From the NCBI RefSeq assembly GCF_001877785.1, contig NZ_MINN01000096.1:62001-126000 (forward strand): 64,000 nt of DNA, read 5' to 3'. Made by a program: the position numbers and the translations under genes. Origin of the DNA: Rossellomorea aquimaris. GTDB lineage: Bacteria; Bacillota; Bacilli; Bacillales; Bacillaceae_B. The notes below the pieces were generated by a model. That model was not told the origin of the DNA. It saw only the letters and a list, made by a program, of their open reading frames with translations, and did no database searches. Positions 29,844 to 37,411 of the stretch are shown one piece after another (the stretch's first letter is position 1; each line of letters begins with the position of its first letter).

Positions 29844-29943
29844 TGTGGATAACCTTATTCACATTATTCTTTCAATCCAGGCAGGCGCAGTTTCCAGTTG
29901 TATACAGTTTAACCACAACTTATCCACTGAAAACTGTGGATAA
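29844..29943. promoter_or_regulatory. Cluster of five DnaA boxes upstream of sda
   Basis: Two perfect boxes occur as TGTGGATAA (29844-29852 and 29935-29943). Single-mismatch boxes are TTATTCACA (29855-29863), TTAACCACA (29909-29917) and TTATCCACT (29920-29928). DnaA control of sda is established in B. subtilis; the conserved placement supports it here. The rest of the 29671-30053 gap is AT-rich and must also contain the yqeG promoter. Confidence 0.85.
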
Positions 29944-30053
29944 CGGAACGCTTGTTCTTAAAAAAGTTATTTGGTAAAGTTTAATTACTACTTTAAAACA
30001 TACAAAAATATGAAACCGATTTAAAATATATGACACTCCCGGAGGTGAAATTA

Positions 30054-30194
30054 ATGAGGAAATTATCGGACGAACTACTGCTGGACTCTTATTACAAAGC
30101 ACGCCAATTAAAACTGAGCTCTGAATTTATCCGCCTCATCGAAATGGAAATTCACCGTCGATCATTATCACATCGCATAAAAGCAACTTCATAA
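30054..30194 (+). CDS. sda: Sporulation histidine kinase inhibitor Sda
   Basis: A 46-aa helical-hairpin checkpoint protein that inhibits the sporulation kinase KinA when replication is active or damaged. It reads [20 protein letters not shown] and then [18 protein letters not shown], very close in length and sequence to B. subtilis Sda. GGAGG lies eight bases before the ATG. DnaA boxes sit 110-210 bases upstream. Confidence 0.96.
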   Translation: MRKLSDELLLDSYYKARQLKLSSEFIRLIEMEIHRRSLSHRIKATS

Positions 30195-30227
30195 TAAACG
30201 GCTTTACTGAGCCGCGACAAGAAAAAC

Positions 30228-30255
30228 GGGACGGATTATCATATCCGTCCTTTTT
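30228..30255. terminator. Bidirectional terminator between sda and psd
   Basis: GGACGGAT and ATCCGTCC arms with AAAAAC on the left and TTTTT on the right; it serves both convergent genes. Confidence 0.85.
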
Positions 30256-30256
30256 C

Positions 30257-31039
30257 TTACTCGTTGAATTTCCCAATCGTTTCCCCCATCTTCACTTCAC
30301 GCGGGACGGATTTGCCGCTTAAAAATTGAAACTTGTCTTTTTCAAATAATAGAATAACTGTGGATCCGAAGCTGAAATAAGCAACCTCTTCCCCCTGTCT
30401 CCACTTGTCACTTTCGTTCACATACTGAATGCTGTTTACAAACATAGCCCCTACCTTGACGACGGCTACTTTGCCCTGCCTGTGCTGCAATTCGGTCACT
30501 TCACGGTAATTTTTTGCGAGAACGGCTTTTCCGTATAAAAGTCCCGAATCATTGACCGGGTAGGAATGTCTCCCGAGTGACCATCTATTCAGCACAGTTC
30601 CGTCAACCGGACTGTGAATGCGGTGATAATTCGCGGGGCTTAGATAAAAGACGCCGAACCTGCCCCCTATATATGATGAAGCTTTATCGTCCGCACCTAA
30701 CATCTCAAGAACAGAATAGGGCTTGCCCTTTACCATGATCTCAAGCTTATCAGATATCGGCCCGGTTTCTGCCAAGAGTCCGTCAACCGGGCTTACAGCC
30801 TCATCATTTCCATATTGGATGCTCCTTGCATCCCCTTTAAGCTTTCGGATAAAGAAATCATGAAGTGTTGGATACTCCCCGATTTCCCCCTGGAGTTCGT
30901 CAACATTGATTTTGTATGTGCTGATGAACCCGGGAATGAAAGGCTTGCTCAGACGGGACTGCACGAACTTTCTCAATATATATGACGACCATTTCTTATT
31001 AGTCAATTCAATACATAATCGATAGATTGATTGTTTCAC
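30257..31039 (-). CDS. psd: Phosphatidylserine decarboxylase
   Basis: Membrane-associated pyruvoyl enzyme making phosphatidylethanolamine. The 260-aa product begins at the GTG at 31039 (AAAGGAG upstream) with MKQSIYRLCIELTNKKWSSY. It shows SPVDG near 89, YLSPANYHRIHSPVDG near 137, and the self-cleavage motif FGSTV near 227, whose Ser becomes the pyruvoyl group. It is divergent from pssA, whereas in B. subtilis the two are in one operon. Confidence 0.95.
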   Translation of the reverse strand: MKQSIYRLCIELTNKKWSSYILRKFVQSRLSKPFIPGFISTYKINVDELQGEIGEYPTLHDFFIRKLKGDARSIQYGNDEAVSPVDGLLAETGPISDKLEIMVKGKPYSVLEMLGADDKASSYIGGRFGVFYLSPANYHRIHSPVDGTVLNRWSLGRHSYPVNDSGLLYGKAVLAKNYREVTELQHRQGKVAVVKVGAMFVNSIQYVNESDKWRQGEEVAYFSFGSTVILLFEKDKFQFLSGKSVPREVKMGETIGKFNE

Positions 31040-31206
31040 GTTGGCTCCTTTCTGTTCACAAAAAGATACAAACAGCAATTTACTAAGTATATAATAAATC
31101 ATCATTATATACTATATGGTGAGGGATTTTCTTTAGTGGATATCATTTTCTTGCATGTAGATGCATATGGATTTTTAATAACATAATAAAAAGGGGTGAC
31201 TGCCTG

Positions 31207-31746
31207 TTGCTGCTCTCCGAAGTCGTTGACCAGACCGTAAGAAAACTGAAATCCCAAACCGCCAATCTATTAACATTAACCAACCTGTCCCTCGGAGGAT
31301 TCAGTATCATCGCGACTTTTCACCACCAGCTGAATTTAAGTCTGCTTCTCATTTTCATCGCTGCGTTAACCGACCGTCTTGACGGGATGGCCGCAAGAAG
31401 ATTGAATATCGAATCCGAGCTTGGGAAGCAGCTTGACTCGATGAGTGATATCATTTCCTTTGGTGTTGCACCTGCATTGCTGATCTATACCGCTGTATTG
31501 AATGAGTTTTCGTTTCCAGGCATGTTTTTCACGATTTTCTATATCGGATGCGGCGCTTTCCGGCTTGCCCGTTTCAATATCACTGAAAATACCGGATTTT
31601 TCACCGGACTGCCCATCACTGCTGCAGGCTGCCTGTTAACAATCAGTTATTTAGCCATACCAGTAATACCGGATGTATTGGTCTTATTCATAACGGTTAT
31701 TCTATCTTTGCTGATGATCAGTTCGTTTACGCTTAAAAAAGTTTAA
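31207..31746 (+). CDS. pssA: CDP-diacylglycerol--serine O-phosphatidyltransferase
   Basis: Integral membrane enzyme forming phosphatidylserine, the substrate of the divergent psd. The 179-aa product carries the CDP-alcohol phosphatidyltransferase signature DRLDGMAARR, then G and DSMSD (overall D-x2-DG-x2-AR-x8-G-x3-D-x3-D), within several hydrophobic helices. The start is a TTG at 31207 with AAAGGGGTG upstream; no better in-frame start is seen, and the N-terminus is about 17 residues longer than in B. subtilis. Confidence 0.93.
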   Translation: MLLSEVVDQTVRKLKSQTANLLTLTNLSLGGFSIIATFHHQLNLSLLLIFIAALTDRLDGMAARRLNIESELGKQLDSMSDIISFGVAPALLIYTAVLNEFSFPGMFFTIFYIGCGAFRLARFNITENTGFFTGLPITAAGCLLTISYLAIPVIPDVLVLFITVILSLLMISSFTLKKV

Positions 31747-31822
31747 GCTCTTATCACGCTATTGATTTCCGTGCAAGAGCTGGAACATACTTAAACTGAA
31801 CAACTCGTGTACAAAAATTTAT

Positions 31823-31870
31823 AAAACCCAAACTAATTTGCTTCTTTGAAGGCAAATTAGTTTGGGTTTT
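31823..31870. terminator. Bidirectional terminator between pssA and the YjcZ-type gene
   Basis: Perfect 19-bp arms (AAAACCCAAACTAATTTGC and its complement) around a 10-base loop. Almost the same hairpin is found at 42236-42281. Confidence 0.9.
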
Positions 31871-31914
31871 ACTTAGTTTAGAATGCATTTGTACCAGCCA
31901 CTTTTCTTGTACGG

Positions 31915-32036
31915 GGTCCAACTGCGGCGGCTATCCCCTCGAGGTAAATAAGCTAAATGGGCCAAGAAGGCAAAAAGCGCCTTCCCGGCCCATTCAACTT
32001 ATGCTTGTCGGGCCTGATCAAGCCGCCTCCGCTTTT
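31915..32036 (-). repeat. Covarying stem element, copy 3 (3' UTR of the YjcZ-type gene)
   Basis: On the minus strand it starts AAAAGCGG immediately after the stop codon TAG. The outer stem is GGCGGC with GCCGCC, a five-base bulge TTGAT follows, the inner arm is AATGGGCC with GGCCCATT, and the loop region keeps GGGAAGGCGC-TTTTTGCCTT. It ends with GCAGTTGGAC. The second stem is poorly paired in this copy. The terminator follows. Confidence 0.8.
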
Positions 32037-32174
32037 CTAACATTGTGTGTAGTACCACCAGCCGCCAAAGAGGAAGAGCAGGACGAGCAGGATGACTGCG
32101 AGTGCCAGGAAGAACCCTCCACCGCCGTAATACGGAGGGCAATAATAAGGATAACCTGGATAACCATATGGCAT
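32037..32174 (-). CDS. YjcZ family sporulation micro-protein
   Basis: A 45-aa protein starting MPYGYPGYPYYCPPYYGGGG followed by one strongly hydrophobic segment (FFLALAVILLVLLFLFGG) and WWYYTQC. The Tyr/Gly/Pro-rich head with a single membrane helix is the pattern of the YjcZ/YhzD-type small sporulation proteins. GTAAGGAGGTAA precedes the ATG. It lies next to sigK, transcribed away from it. The exact function is unknown. Confidence 0.85.
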   Translation of the reverse strand: MPYGYPGYPYYCPPYYGGGGFFLALAVILLVLLFLFGGWWYYTQC

Positions 32175-32345
32175 GAGATTACCTCCTTACATACTTACTA
32201 TGATTATTATATGAGTCCCGGATCACTCCGGTATGGGCAAACACCCTCCTTATTTAGCCGACAGCCTGTATACTTTATATGGACGTGCAAGGTGGCGCAT
32301 TCTGTTTCATATGCTTCTATATAAGTCCTTCATGGAGGTGTAAAT

Positions 32346-33059
32346 ATGTCTGGCGTTCTAACAGCACTTGGGTATTTTTTCAAGGAACTGATATTTCTCG
32401 TTTCTTATGTAAAAAACAATGCATTTCCTCAGCCCTTATCTTCAGCGGATGAAAAAAAGTATTTGCGCAAGATGGCTGAAGGAGATGACCACGCACGAAA
32501 TCTGCTGATCGAACATAATTTGCGTCTGGTCGCACATATCGTGAAAAAATTCGAAAATACAGGCGAAGACCCAGAAGATTTAATTTCCATCGGGACCATA
32601 GGTTTGATAAAGGCAATCGAGAGTTATTCGGAAGGGAAAGGTACAAAGCTAGCCACTTATGCGGCAAGATGCATCGAAAATGAGATCCTCATGCATCTTC
32701 GTGCGCTTAAGAAAACAAAAAAAGACGTTTCCTTGCATGATCCGATCGGGCAGGATAAAGAAGGAAATGAAATCAGCCTGATCGATATTTTGAAATCGGA
32801 AACAGATGACGTGATAGATACAATCCAGTTAAGTATGGAACTTGAGAAAGTCCGTAAATATATTTGTGTGCTGGATGAACGGGAAAAGGAAGTCATCGTC
32901 GGCCGCTTCGGTTTGGATTTGAAAGAAGAAAAGACCCAAAGGGAGATCGCAAAGGAATTGGGCATTTCAAGGAGCTATGTTTCACGGATTGAAAAGCGTG
33001 CATTAATGAAGATGTTTCACGAATTTTACAGGGAAGAGAAAGAAAAAAGGGGAAAATAA
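32346..33059 (+). CDS. sigK: RNA polymerase sporulation sigma factor SigK (pro-form, uninterrupted)
   Basis: Late mother-cell sigma factor of 237 aa. The N-terminal hydrophobic pro-sequence (about 20 aa, [19 protein letters not shown]) precedes the region 2 core ([32 protein letters not shown]) and the region 4 helix-turn-helix ([20 protein letters not shown]). The coding sequence is continuous: there is no skin-type prophage splitting it as in B. subtilis. GGAGGTG precedes the ATG. Confidence 0.97.
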   Translation: MSGVLTALGYFFKELIFLVSYVKNNAFPQPLSSADEKKYLRKMAEGDDHARNLLIEHNLRLVAHIVKKFENTGEDPEDLISIGTIGLIKAIESYSEGKGTKLATYAARCIENEILMHLRALKKTKKDVSLHDPIGQDKEGNEISLIDILKSETDDVIDTIQLSMELEKVRKYICVLDEREKEVIVGRFGLDLKEEKTQREIAKELGISRSYVSRIEKRALMKMFHEFYREEKEKRGK

Positions 33060-33065
33060 CCAAAG

Positions 33066-33092
33066 GTGCACGGGGTTTCGTGCGCTTTTTTC
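33066..33092 (+). terminator. Terminator after sigK
   Basis: GTGCACG, short loop, CGTGCGC, then TTTTTT, directly after the sigK stop codon. Confidence 0.85.
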
Positions 33093-33168
33093 TATTCAGA
33101 TTTTCCGACTGATCTACTTATGGACCAGACGGAAAATCCATTTAATTTTGTTTATCGCTTAATCTTCA

Positions 33169-33303
33169 CTAGCAGCATGAATTATTTTCTATGTGACAGC
33201 AATTTTCTTCTTTTCGGTCAGTTTCCACTTCCTTGATTTCTATGCTGCAGCAGTTCTTTGACTCATTCCCTTTTTGCCCTAAAAAGATTTTCACAAAATT
33301 CAT
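33169..33303 (-). CDS. Cys-Cys-rich 44-aa micro-protein of the arsenic island
   Basis: An ORF too short for usual gene callers, but with GGGGTG seven bases before its ATG. It reads MNFVKIFLGQKGNESKNCCS, continues IEIKEVETDRKEENCCHIE and ends NNSCC, giving three vicinal cysteine pairs. I do not recognise a named family. Vicinal thiols are the preferred ligands of As(III), and the gene is transcribed divergently from arsR across two of the ATCAA-N6-TTGAT operators. An arsenite-binding or sensing role is an inference. Confidence 0.7.
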   Translation of the reverse strand: MNFVKIFLGQKGNESKNCCSIEIKEVETDRKEENCCHIENNSCC

Positions 33304-33330
33304 TTAAAATCACCCCTATATTCAATTTAA

Positions 33331-33494
33331 ATCAAATATTTTTGATTTATAATTTACATCAAATTTATTTGATTTATATCAATAGTATATTAGCAATTTT
33401 TTCTAAATGCAACCATTATATCAAAAAAAATTGTTTTATCACTTTTGTAATCTATCCTGCATACAGTAAAATAAATACATCAAAAAATATTGAT
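33331..33494. promoter_or_regulatory. ArsR-type operators in the divergent promoter region
   Basis: Three perfect 16-bp sites ATCAA-N6-TTGAT occur at 33331-33346, 33358-33373 and 33479-33494, plus one with a single mismatch at 33420-33435. They lie between the Cys-Cys micro-protein and arsR. The last one abuts the arsR -35 box. Confidence 0.85.
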
Positions 33495-33501
33495 TAATTC
33501 C

Positions 33502-33530
33502 TTGACACATGAAAATATTGGATATAAGAT
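33502..33530 (+). promoter_or_regulatory. SigA promoter of arsR (first copy)
   Basis: Perfect TTGACA, 17 bases, TAAGAT, ending 41 bases before the ATG. An operator ends seven bases upstream of the -35 box. Confidence 0.75.
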
Positions 33531-33571
33531 GAGGATATCAAGACGAATTGAATAGAAATGAGGTACCAGCA

Positions 33572-33895
33572 ATGAAGAAGGAAATACCATTACAAGACAT
33601 TTCCAAACAAAAGATGTTTGAAACGTATGAAGCAAAATTTAAAGCAATCGCAGACCAAAAGAGACTTCAGATAATGAATATCTTGACCGAAAAAGGAGAA
33701 ATGTGTGTTTGTGACCTGGCTCCGCTTATGGAGATGGCCCAGTCGAAACTTTCCTATCATCTAAAAATTCTTCTCGATGCAAATATTATCACCAAAGAAA
33801 CCAGGGGGACATGGAGTTATTACTCCTTGAACCAAAGCGAGATTAATCATCTTCTATCTGCTGAGCTATGTTGTCTGTTCAGGCCAACATGCTAA
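33572..33895 (+). CDS. arsR: ArsR/SmtB family metalloregulator (permease unit)
   Basis: Winged-helix repressor of 107 aa from the ATG at 33572 (GAGGT seven bases upstream). KAIADQKRLQIMNIL leads the DNA-binding domain; MCVCDLAPLM holds the two-cysteine motif typical of As(III)-sensing ArsR. The recognition helix is AQSKLSYHLKIL, and the C-terminus ends ELCCLFRPTC with three more cysteines. The many matching operators on both sides of the gene suggest autoregulation and control of the permease and the divergent micro-protein. Confidence 0.93.
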   Translation: MKKEIPLQDISKQKMFETYEAKFKAIADQKRLQIMNILTEKGEMCVCDLAPLMEMAQSKLSYHLKILLDANIITKETRGTWSYYSLNQSEINHLLSAELCCLFRPTC

Positions 33896-33909
33896 TTTTT
33901 TGGATTTAC

Positions 33910-33947
33910 ATCAATTTTTTTTGATTTATATATCAACTTATTTTGAT
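33910..33947. promoter_or_regulatory. Two further ArsR-type operators between arsR and the permease
   Basis: Perfect ATCAA-N6-TTGAT sites at 33910-33925 and 33932-33947, 22 bases apart (two helical turns) and 23 bases before the permease start. An operator inside the operon suggests a second regulated promoter or a roadblock. Confidence 0.8.
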
Positions 33948-33969
33948 TAATTAATTTAGGAAGGGGATT

Positions 33970-34842
33970 ATGAAGATGTGGGGAGAAACACTAAGAAGCT
34001 TTTTTGAGATTGCGCTAGAATTAACTGTTTTGTTTGTGATCATTTCATTTGCCATCAGTGCATTACAAGGATTCATCCCTTATGAAAGAATCGAGAAGCT
34101 GATATCGGGCAGGAATAAAGCTTGGGGTGCTGCTGCTGCAATCGTCTTTGCTTTCATTACTCCATTTTGCTCCTGTTCCACCATTCCTGTGGTTGTGAAC
34201 ATGCTGAAAAAGAAAATGCCTTTCGGGATTGTCATGATCTTTTTATTCGCTTCACCCGTTTTGGATCCAACCATCCTCACCATCATGGGAGTGGTTCTCG
34301 GCTGGAAAGTGACACTAATTTACACACTGGTCACTACCTTCTTCTCTATCGCTATTGGATTTATTTTAGAAGCATTAGGATTTGAGAAATACGTCAAAAA
34401 TGTCATGATGTCCGGCTACAGTGAAGAAGAAAAGAAATTTTCCTTGAAGGGAGCAATGAAAGAAACCCTTCAATTAATGAGAAGTGTATTTCCATATCTT
34501 ATCATCGGGGCAGCAATTGGTGCAGTCATCCATGACCTGGTCCCTACTGAATGGATATCTGGCTTCTTTGGAAGAGATCATTGGTGGTTGATTCCGATTG
34601 CAGCCATTATCGGAGTTCCATTGTATATACGGCTATCCAGCATGATTCCCATATCACAGATTTTGATCATGAAAGGAATGGCTCTCGGGCCGGTTATGGC
34701 GATGATGATCAGTTCAGCGGGAGCAAGCCTTCCTGAAGTGGTCCTGCTCAAATCCATCTTTAAAAAAGAGCTGGTCTTCATCTTTGTACTATCGGTTATC
34801 TCGATGTCTACCGTTTCCGGATTCATCTTTTATTTAGTCTAA
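33970..34842 (+). CDS. Permease, ArsP/UPF0718 (DUF318) family
   Basis: A 290-aa polytopic membrane protein with about eight hydrophobic segments. The signature FAFITPFCSCSTIPVVVNM near residue 55-75, with the CSC motif, and the repeat region ASPVLDPTI identify the YraQ/ArsP-type permeases. Some of these export trivalent organoarsenicals such as methylarsenite and roxarsone(III). ATG codons at 33970 and 33976 both follow AAGGGG; the second has better spacing. It is regulated with arsR. The substrate assignment is inference from family and context. Confidence 0.85.
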   Translation: MKMWGETLRSFFEIALELTVLFVIISFAISALQGFIPYERIEKLISGRNKAWGAAAAIVFAFITPFCSCSTIPVVVNMLKKKMPFGIVMIFLFASPVLDPTILTIMGVVLGWKVTLIYTLVTTFFSIAIGFILEALGFEKYVKNVMMSGYSEEEKKFSLKGAMKETLQLMRSVFPYLIIGAAIGAVIHDLVPTEWISGFFGRDHWWLIPIAAIIGVPLYIRLSSMIPISQILIMKGMALGPVMAMMISSAGASLPEVVLLKSIFKKELVFIFVLSVISMSTVSGFIFYLV

Positions 34843-34850
34843 TGAACAGT

Positions 34851-34882
34851 AAAGGCAGCTGCGTAAGATGCAGCTGCCTTTT
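34851..34882. terminator. Terminator between the permease and the HesB-like gene
   Basis: AAAGGCAGCTGC, seven-base loop, GCAGCTGCCTTTT; convergent genes on both sides. Confidence 0.85.
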
Positions 34883-34889
34883 GTTCTAT

Positions 34890-35165
34890 TTAACAACAGT
34901 TACCCGCTCCGATGAGGACTAGTCCCTCTCCCTCAGGTGTCTTTTCTAAGTCAATCGTAAGTTGTTGGGTTGCCGTCATGTCTGAATCGATGGCAACTCG
35001 TATACCGTTGACGGTTTGGATATTATCGGACGGTTCCGGCTCGTCCATCGACACTGCAATTTGAGGTCCGCAGCACCCTGCAATAGAAGATAAACGGATG
35101 CCTTCTGCTCCTTGCTCTTTTAGAATATCCAATAATGTTTGTTTTGCTTGATCAGTAATCTGCAT
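34890..35165 (-). CDS. HesB/IscA-like small protein of the HesB-related selenoprotein type (Cys form)
   Basis: A 91-aa protein starting MQITDQAKQTLLDILKEQGA with a HesB-like fold pattern. The conserved cysteine region is IAGCCGPQIAVSMDEP near residue 32 and the C-terminus is LIGAGNCC. In the HesB-like (seleno)protein family the second residue of the first pair is often selenocysteine; here both are TGT/TGC cysteines. GGAGGG lies eight bases before the ATG. It is the last gene of the arsD-arsA unit, so a thiol or iron-sulfur role linked to arsenic is plausible but unproven. Confidence 0.75.
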   Translation of the reverse strand: MQITDQAKQTLLDILKEQGAEGIRLSSIAGCCGPQIAVSMDEPEPSDNIQTVNGIRVAIDSDMTATQQLTIDLEKTPEGEGLVLIGAGNCC

Positions 35166-35181
35166 ATACAATTCCCTCCTG

Positions 35182-35607
35182 TTAAGCTTGTGGATAGAGT
35201 TTACGTAAAGAGTCCATCATTTCAGGTTTTACATTGATCTTTGGCCGTGATTGTTTAGCCATGGCTACAGCCTCATCCAATGTTTTCGCTTTTCCAAGTT
35301 CAAGCAGTGTTCCTACCGCCACTGTACCTGTTCGGTTGCTGCCGCCCTGGCAGTGAAAATATACATTTTTGCCATCGTTGTAGGCAGATACAACCCTGTG
35401 GATTGATTCTTTAATGGAATCATCCTGGTCACCCGCATCATCCACGATGGGGCTGTGGATACGAGTATACTCTGCATCACTATTTGGTGACTCAGCACGT
35501 AAATCCAAAACAAAATCGATCTGTTCATTCTGCGCTGCTTCTTCTGCGTCGTCCGCCCCGCCGATATAAATACGACCCTTTATTAATTCATGATAGTTAT
35601 TATTCAT
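35182..35607 (-). CDS. Dual-specificity-phosphatase-like protein in the ars operon
   Basis: A 141-aa Cys-based phosphatase-fold protein with the active-site loop YFHCQGGSNRTGTVAVG near residue 93 (HCx5R), a possible general acid in DDAGDQDDS near 58 and an LDLRAES start region. It could be a protein phosphatase or, by analogy with the ArsC/LMW-PTP relationship, an oxyanion reductase or phosphatase. It lies 13 bases after arsA and 16 bases before the HesB-like gene, so it is co-transcribed with arsDA. The role in arsenic resistance is unknown. Confidence 0.8.
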   Translation of the reverse strand: MNNNYHELIKGRIYIGGADDAEEAAQNEQIDFVLDLRAESPNSDAEYTRIHSPIVDDAGDQDDSIKESIHRVVSAYNDGKNVYFHCQGGSNRTGTVAVGTLLELGKAKTLDEAVAMAKQSRPKINVKPEMMDSLRKLYPQA

Positions 35608-35620
35608 GTTGTACCCTCCA

Positions 35621-37396
35621 TTAATACTTCATATAATCCATCAGCTTGTTATAGCCAATCTTTTCTTCTTCCATCCAGGGAATCGCCGCTGTTTTTTCTG
35701 CGAACTGTTCCTGCACTCTCAGAATCCACTCTTTTTCAGCGAAGGCTTTTCCCTTTAACACCGGATCACTTGTCTTCGTTTGAAACAGATTTTGATTGAT
35801 GACCCACCATTCAGGATAAATTGATGCGCGCTTAAGGTCCTCTTGCAGACGGGAAGCTTCCATTACAGGAGTTGCTTCGGCCAGGGTGACAATGACGATG
35901 GCTGTTTCTTGTTTGTTTCGTAATTTTGGCAAAAGATCTTTTACATTGGACGGTATATCCCCTGTCGACTTTTCAATTTCCTTACTGAATGACTCAGCTG
36001 CATCCAATAGTAAGAGTGTATGACCGGTCGGAGCTGTATCAATGACAACAATTTCATTCTCTGAACGGGAAACCACTTCACTGAATGCACGAAATAAAGC
36101 AATCTCTTCTGTGCAGGGAGAGTTTAAATCTTCCTCTAAATAAGCCAGACCATCTTCATCAAGATTATCTTTTGCGTTACTTAAAACCTCATTTTTATAT
36201 TTTTCAACTTCTATTTTTGGGTTAATGCTGCTGATCGTCAACCGTTCATTCAAATGATCCTGATGAAATTGATAATTGATATGTGCAGCCGGATCGGTCG
36301 TTGTTAAATGGACCTTCTCTCCCTTTTCAACCAGCCCTACAGCAATCGCCGACGCAACGGTTGTTTTGCCGACCCCTCCTTTTCCCATGGTGAAGACCAG
36401 GGAAGTTTCGTTCCGCATTAAGTCCTCAATAAGATCTTTTAACTTTCCTGTTTCTATTGAAGGATCGACCTCATCTGGAATTTCACTTTCCGGCAATGTG
36501 TCCTGTTTGAACATATGGCGCAGATTCCCTACACCTGTCAGTGAATATGAAACAAACGGGAGGGAATAAGTGACCAATCGTTTCAGGTTCTCAGGCATTG
36601 CTGACAGAGCTTGTTGCTGCTTATCATAGAAGGCAATTGAAATCGCATCGTCACTTATTCTTTCCTTTAAAAGGCCGTTTACAAGCAGGTTCTGATTAAC
36701 CAGCCCGATCTCTCTTAATTCTTGGGAGGCTCTATTGGCTTCTGCAAGGGAGGGACCGTCCGCTCTTGTAACAAGCAATAACGTCGTTTGTTTCTTGTCT
36801 GATAAGACCTCTACCGTTTTAGCATACAGGGCTTTTTTTTCTGACAGGCCTGCCAGCGGACCCAAACAAGACGCTCCGTGGGTACTTTCTTCAAGAAACC
36901 CATTCCATGCTGCAGGAAGCTGCAATAAACGAAGCGTATGTCCAGTGGGAGCTGTATCGAATATGATGTGATCATAATTTTCTATCACCTCTTCATTGGA
37001 TAGGAGGCCTGAAAACTCATCGAACGCGGCGATCTCCACTGTGCATGCGCCGGATAATTGTTCTTCCATGGTCGCAACCACAGTCTCAGGGAGGACCCCC
37101 TTGTATGGACCGACCACTTTTTCCCGATACGCCCTGGCAGATTCTTCAGGGTCGATGTTGCTAATAAAAAGATTGTCCACACCGGGAACGCGTTTGGGCG
37201 TGTTCGAACATTCCATTTGGAACACGTCCTGCAGGTTTGACGCAGGGTCGGTACTAATGAGGAGAACCTTCTTCCCGTGATCGGCAAGATCGAGTGCAGT
37301 GGCACTTGCCGTCGATGTCTTGCCTACACCTCCTTTACCTGTTATGAAAAGGAATGGAGTCTTAACAGCATGTTGAGGTAAATAAGGTTGAAACAT
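35621..37396 (-). CDS. arsA: Arsenical pump-driving ATPase ArsA
   Basis: Cytosolic two-domain ATPase that turns ArsB into an ATP-driven arsenite pump. The 591-aa product shows two internal halves, each with a deviant Walker A motif (ITGKGGVGKTSTAS near 18-31; TMGKGGVGKTTVASAIAVG near 340) and a signal-transduction motif (FDTAPTGHTLRLL and IDTAPTGHTLLLL). The metal-site cysteines SGACTVE, GASCLGPL and NSPCTEE are present. It lies 15 bases after arsD. Confidence 0.97.
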   Translation of the reverse strand: MFQPYLPQHAVKTPFLFITGKGGVGKTSTASATALDLADHGKKVLLISTDPASNLQDVFQMECSNTPKRVPGVDNLFISNIDPEESARAYREKVVGPYKGVLPETVVATMEEQLSGACTVEIAAFDEFSGLLSNEEVIENYDHIIFDTAPTGHTLRLLQLPAAWNGFLEESTHGASCLGPLAGLSEKKALYAKTVEVLSDKKQTTLLLVTRADGPSLAEANRASQELREIGLVNQNLLVNGLLKERISDDAISIAFYDKQQQALSAMPENLKRLVTYSLPFVSYSLTGVGNLRHMFKQDTLPESEIPDEVDPSIETGKLKDLIEDLMRNETSLVFTMGKGGVGKTTVASAIAVGLVEKGEKVHLTTTDPAAHINYQFHQDHLNERLTISSINPKIEVEKYKNEVLSNAKDNLDEDGLAYLEEDLNSPCTEEIALFRAFSEVVSRSENEIVVIDTAPTGHTLLLLDAAESFSKEIEKSTGDIPSNVKDLLPKLRNKQETAIVIVTLAEATPVMEASRLQEDLKRASIYPEWWVINQNLFQTKTSDPVLKGKAFAEKEWILRVQEQFAEKTAAIPWMEEEKIGYNKLMDYMKY

Positions 37397-37411
37397 AGTT
37401 TCCTTCCTTTC

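Noticed and set aside
32001-32324. 107-aa plus-strand frame
   Set aside because: It is antisense to the YjcZ-type gene and runs through the stem element; no ribosome-binding site.
35621-37396. Two fused nitrogenase-iron-protein-like genes
   Set aside because: The two P-loop halves with DTAPTGHT motifs are the normal ArsA architecture, confirmed by arsD and arsB neighbours.
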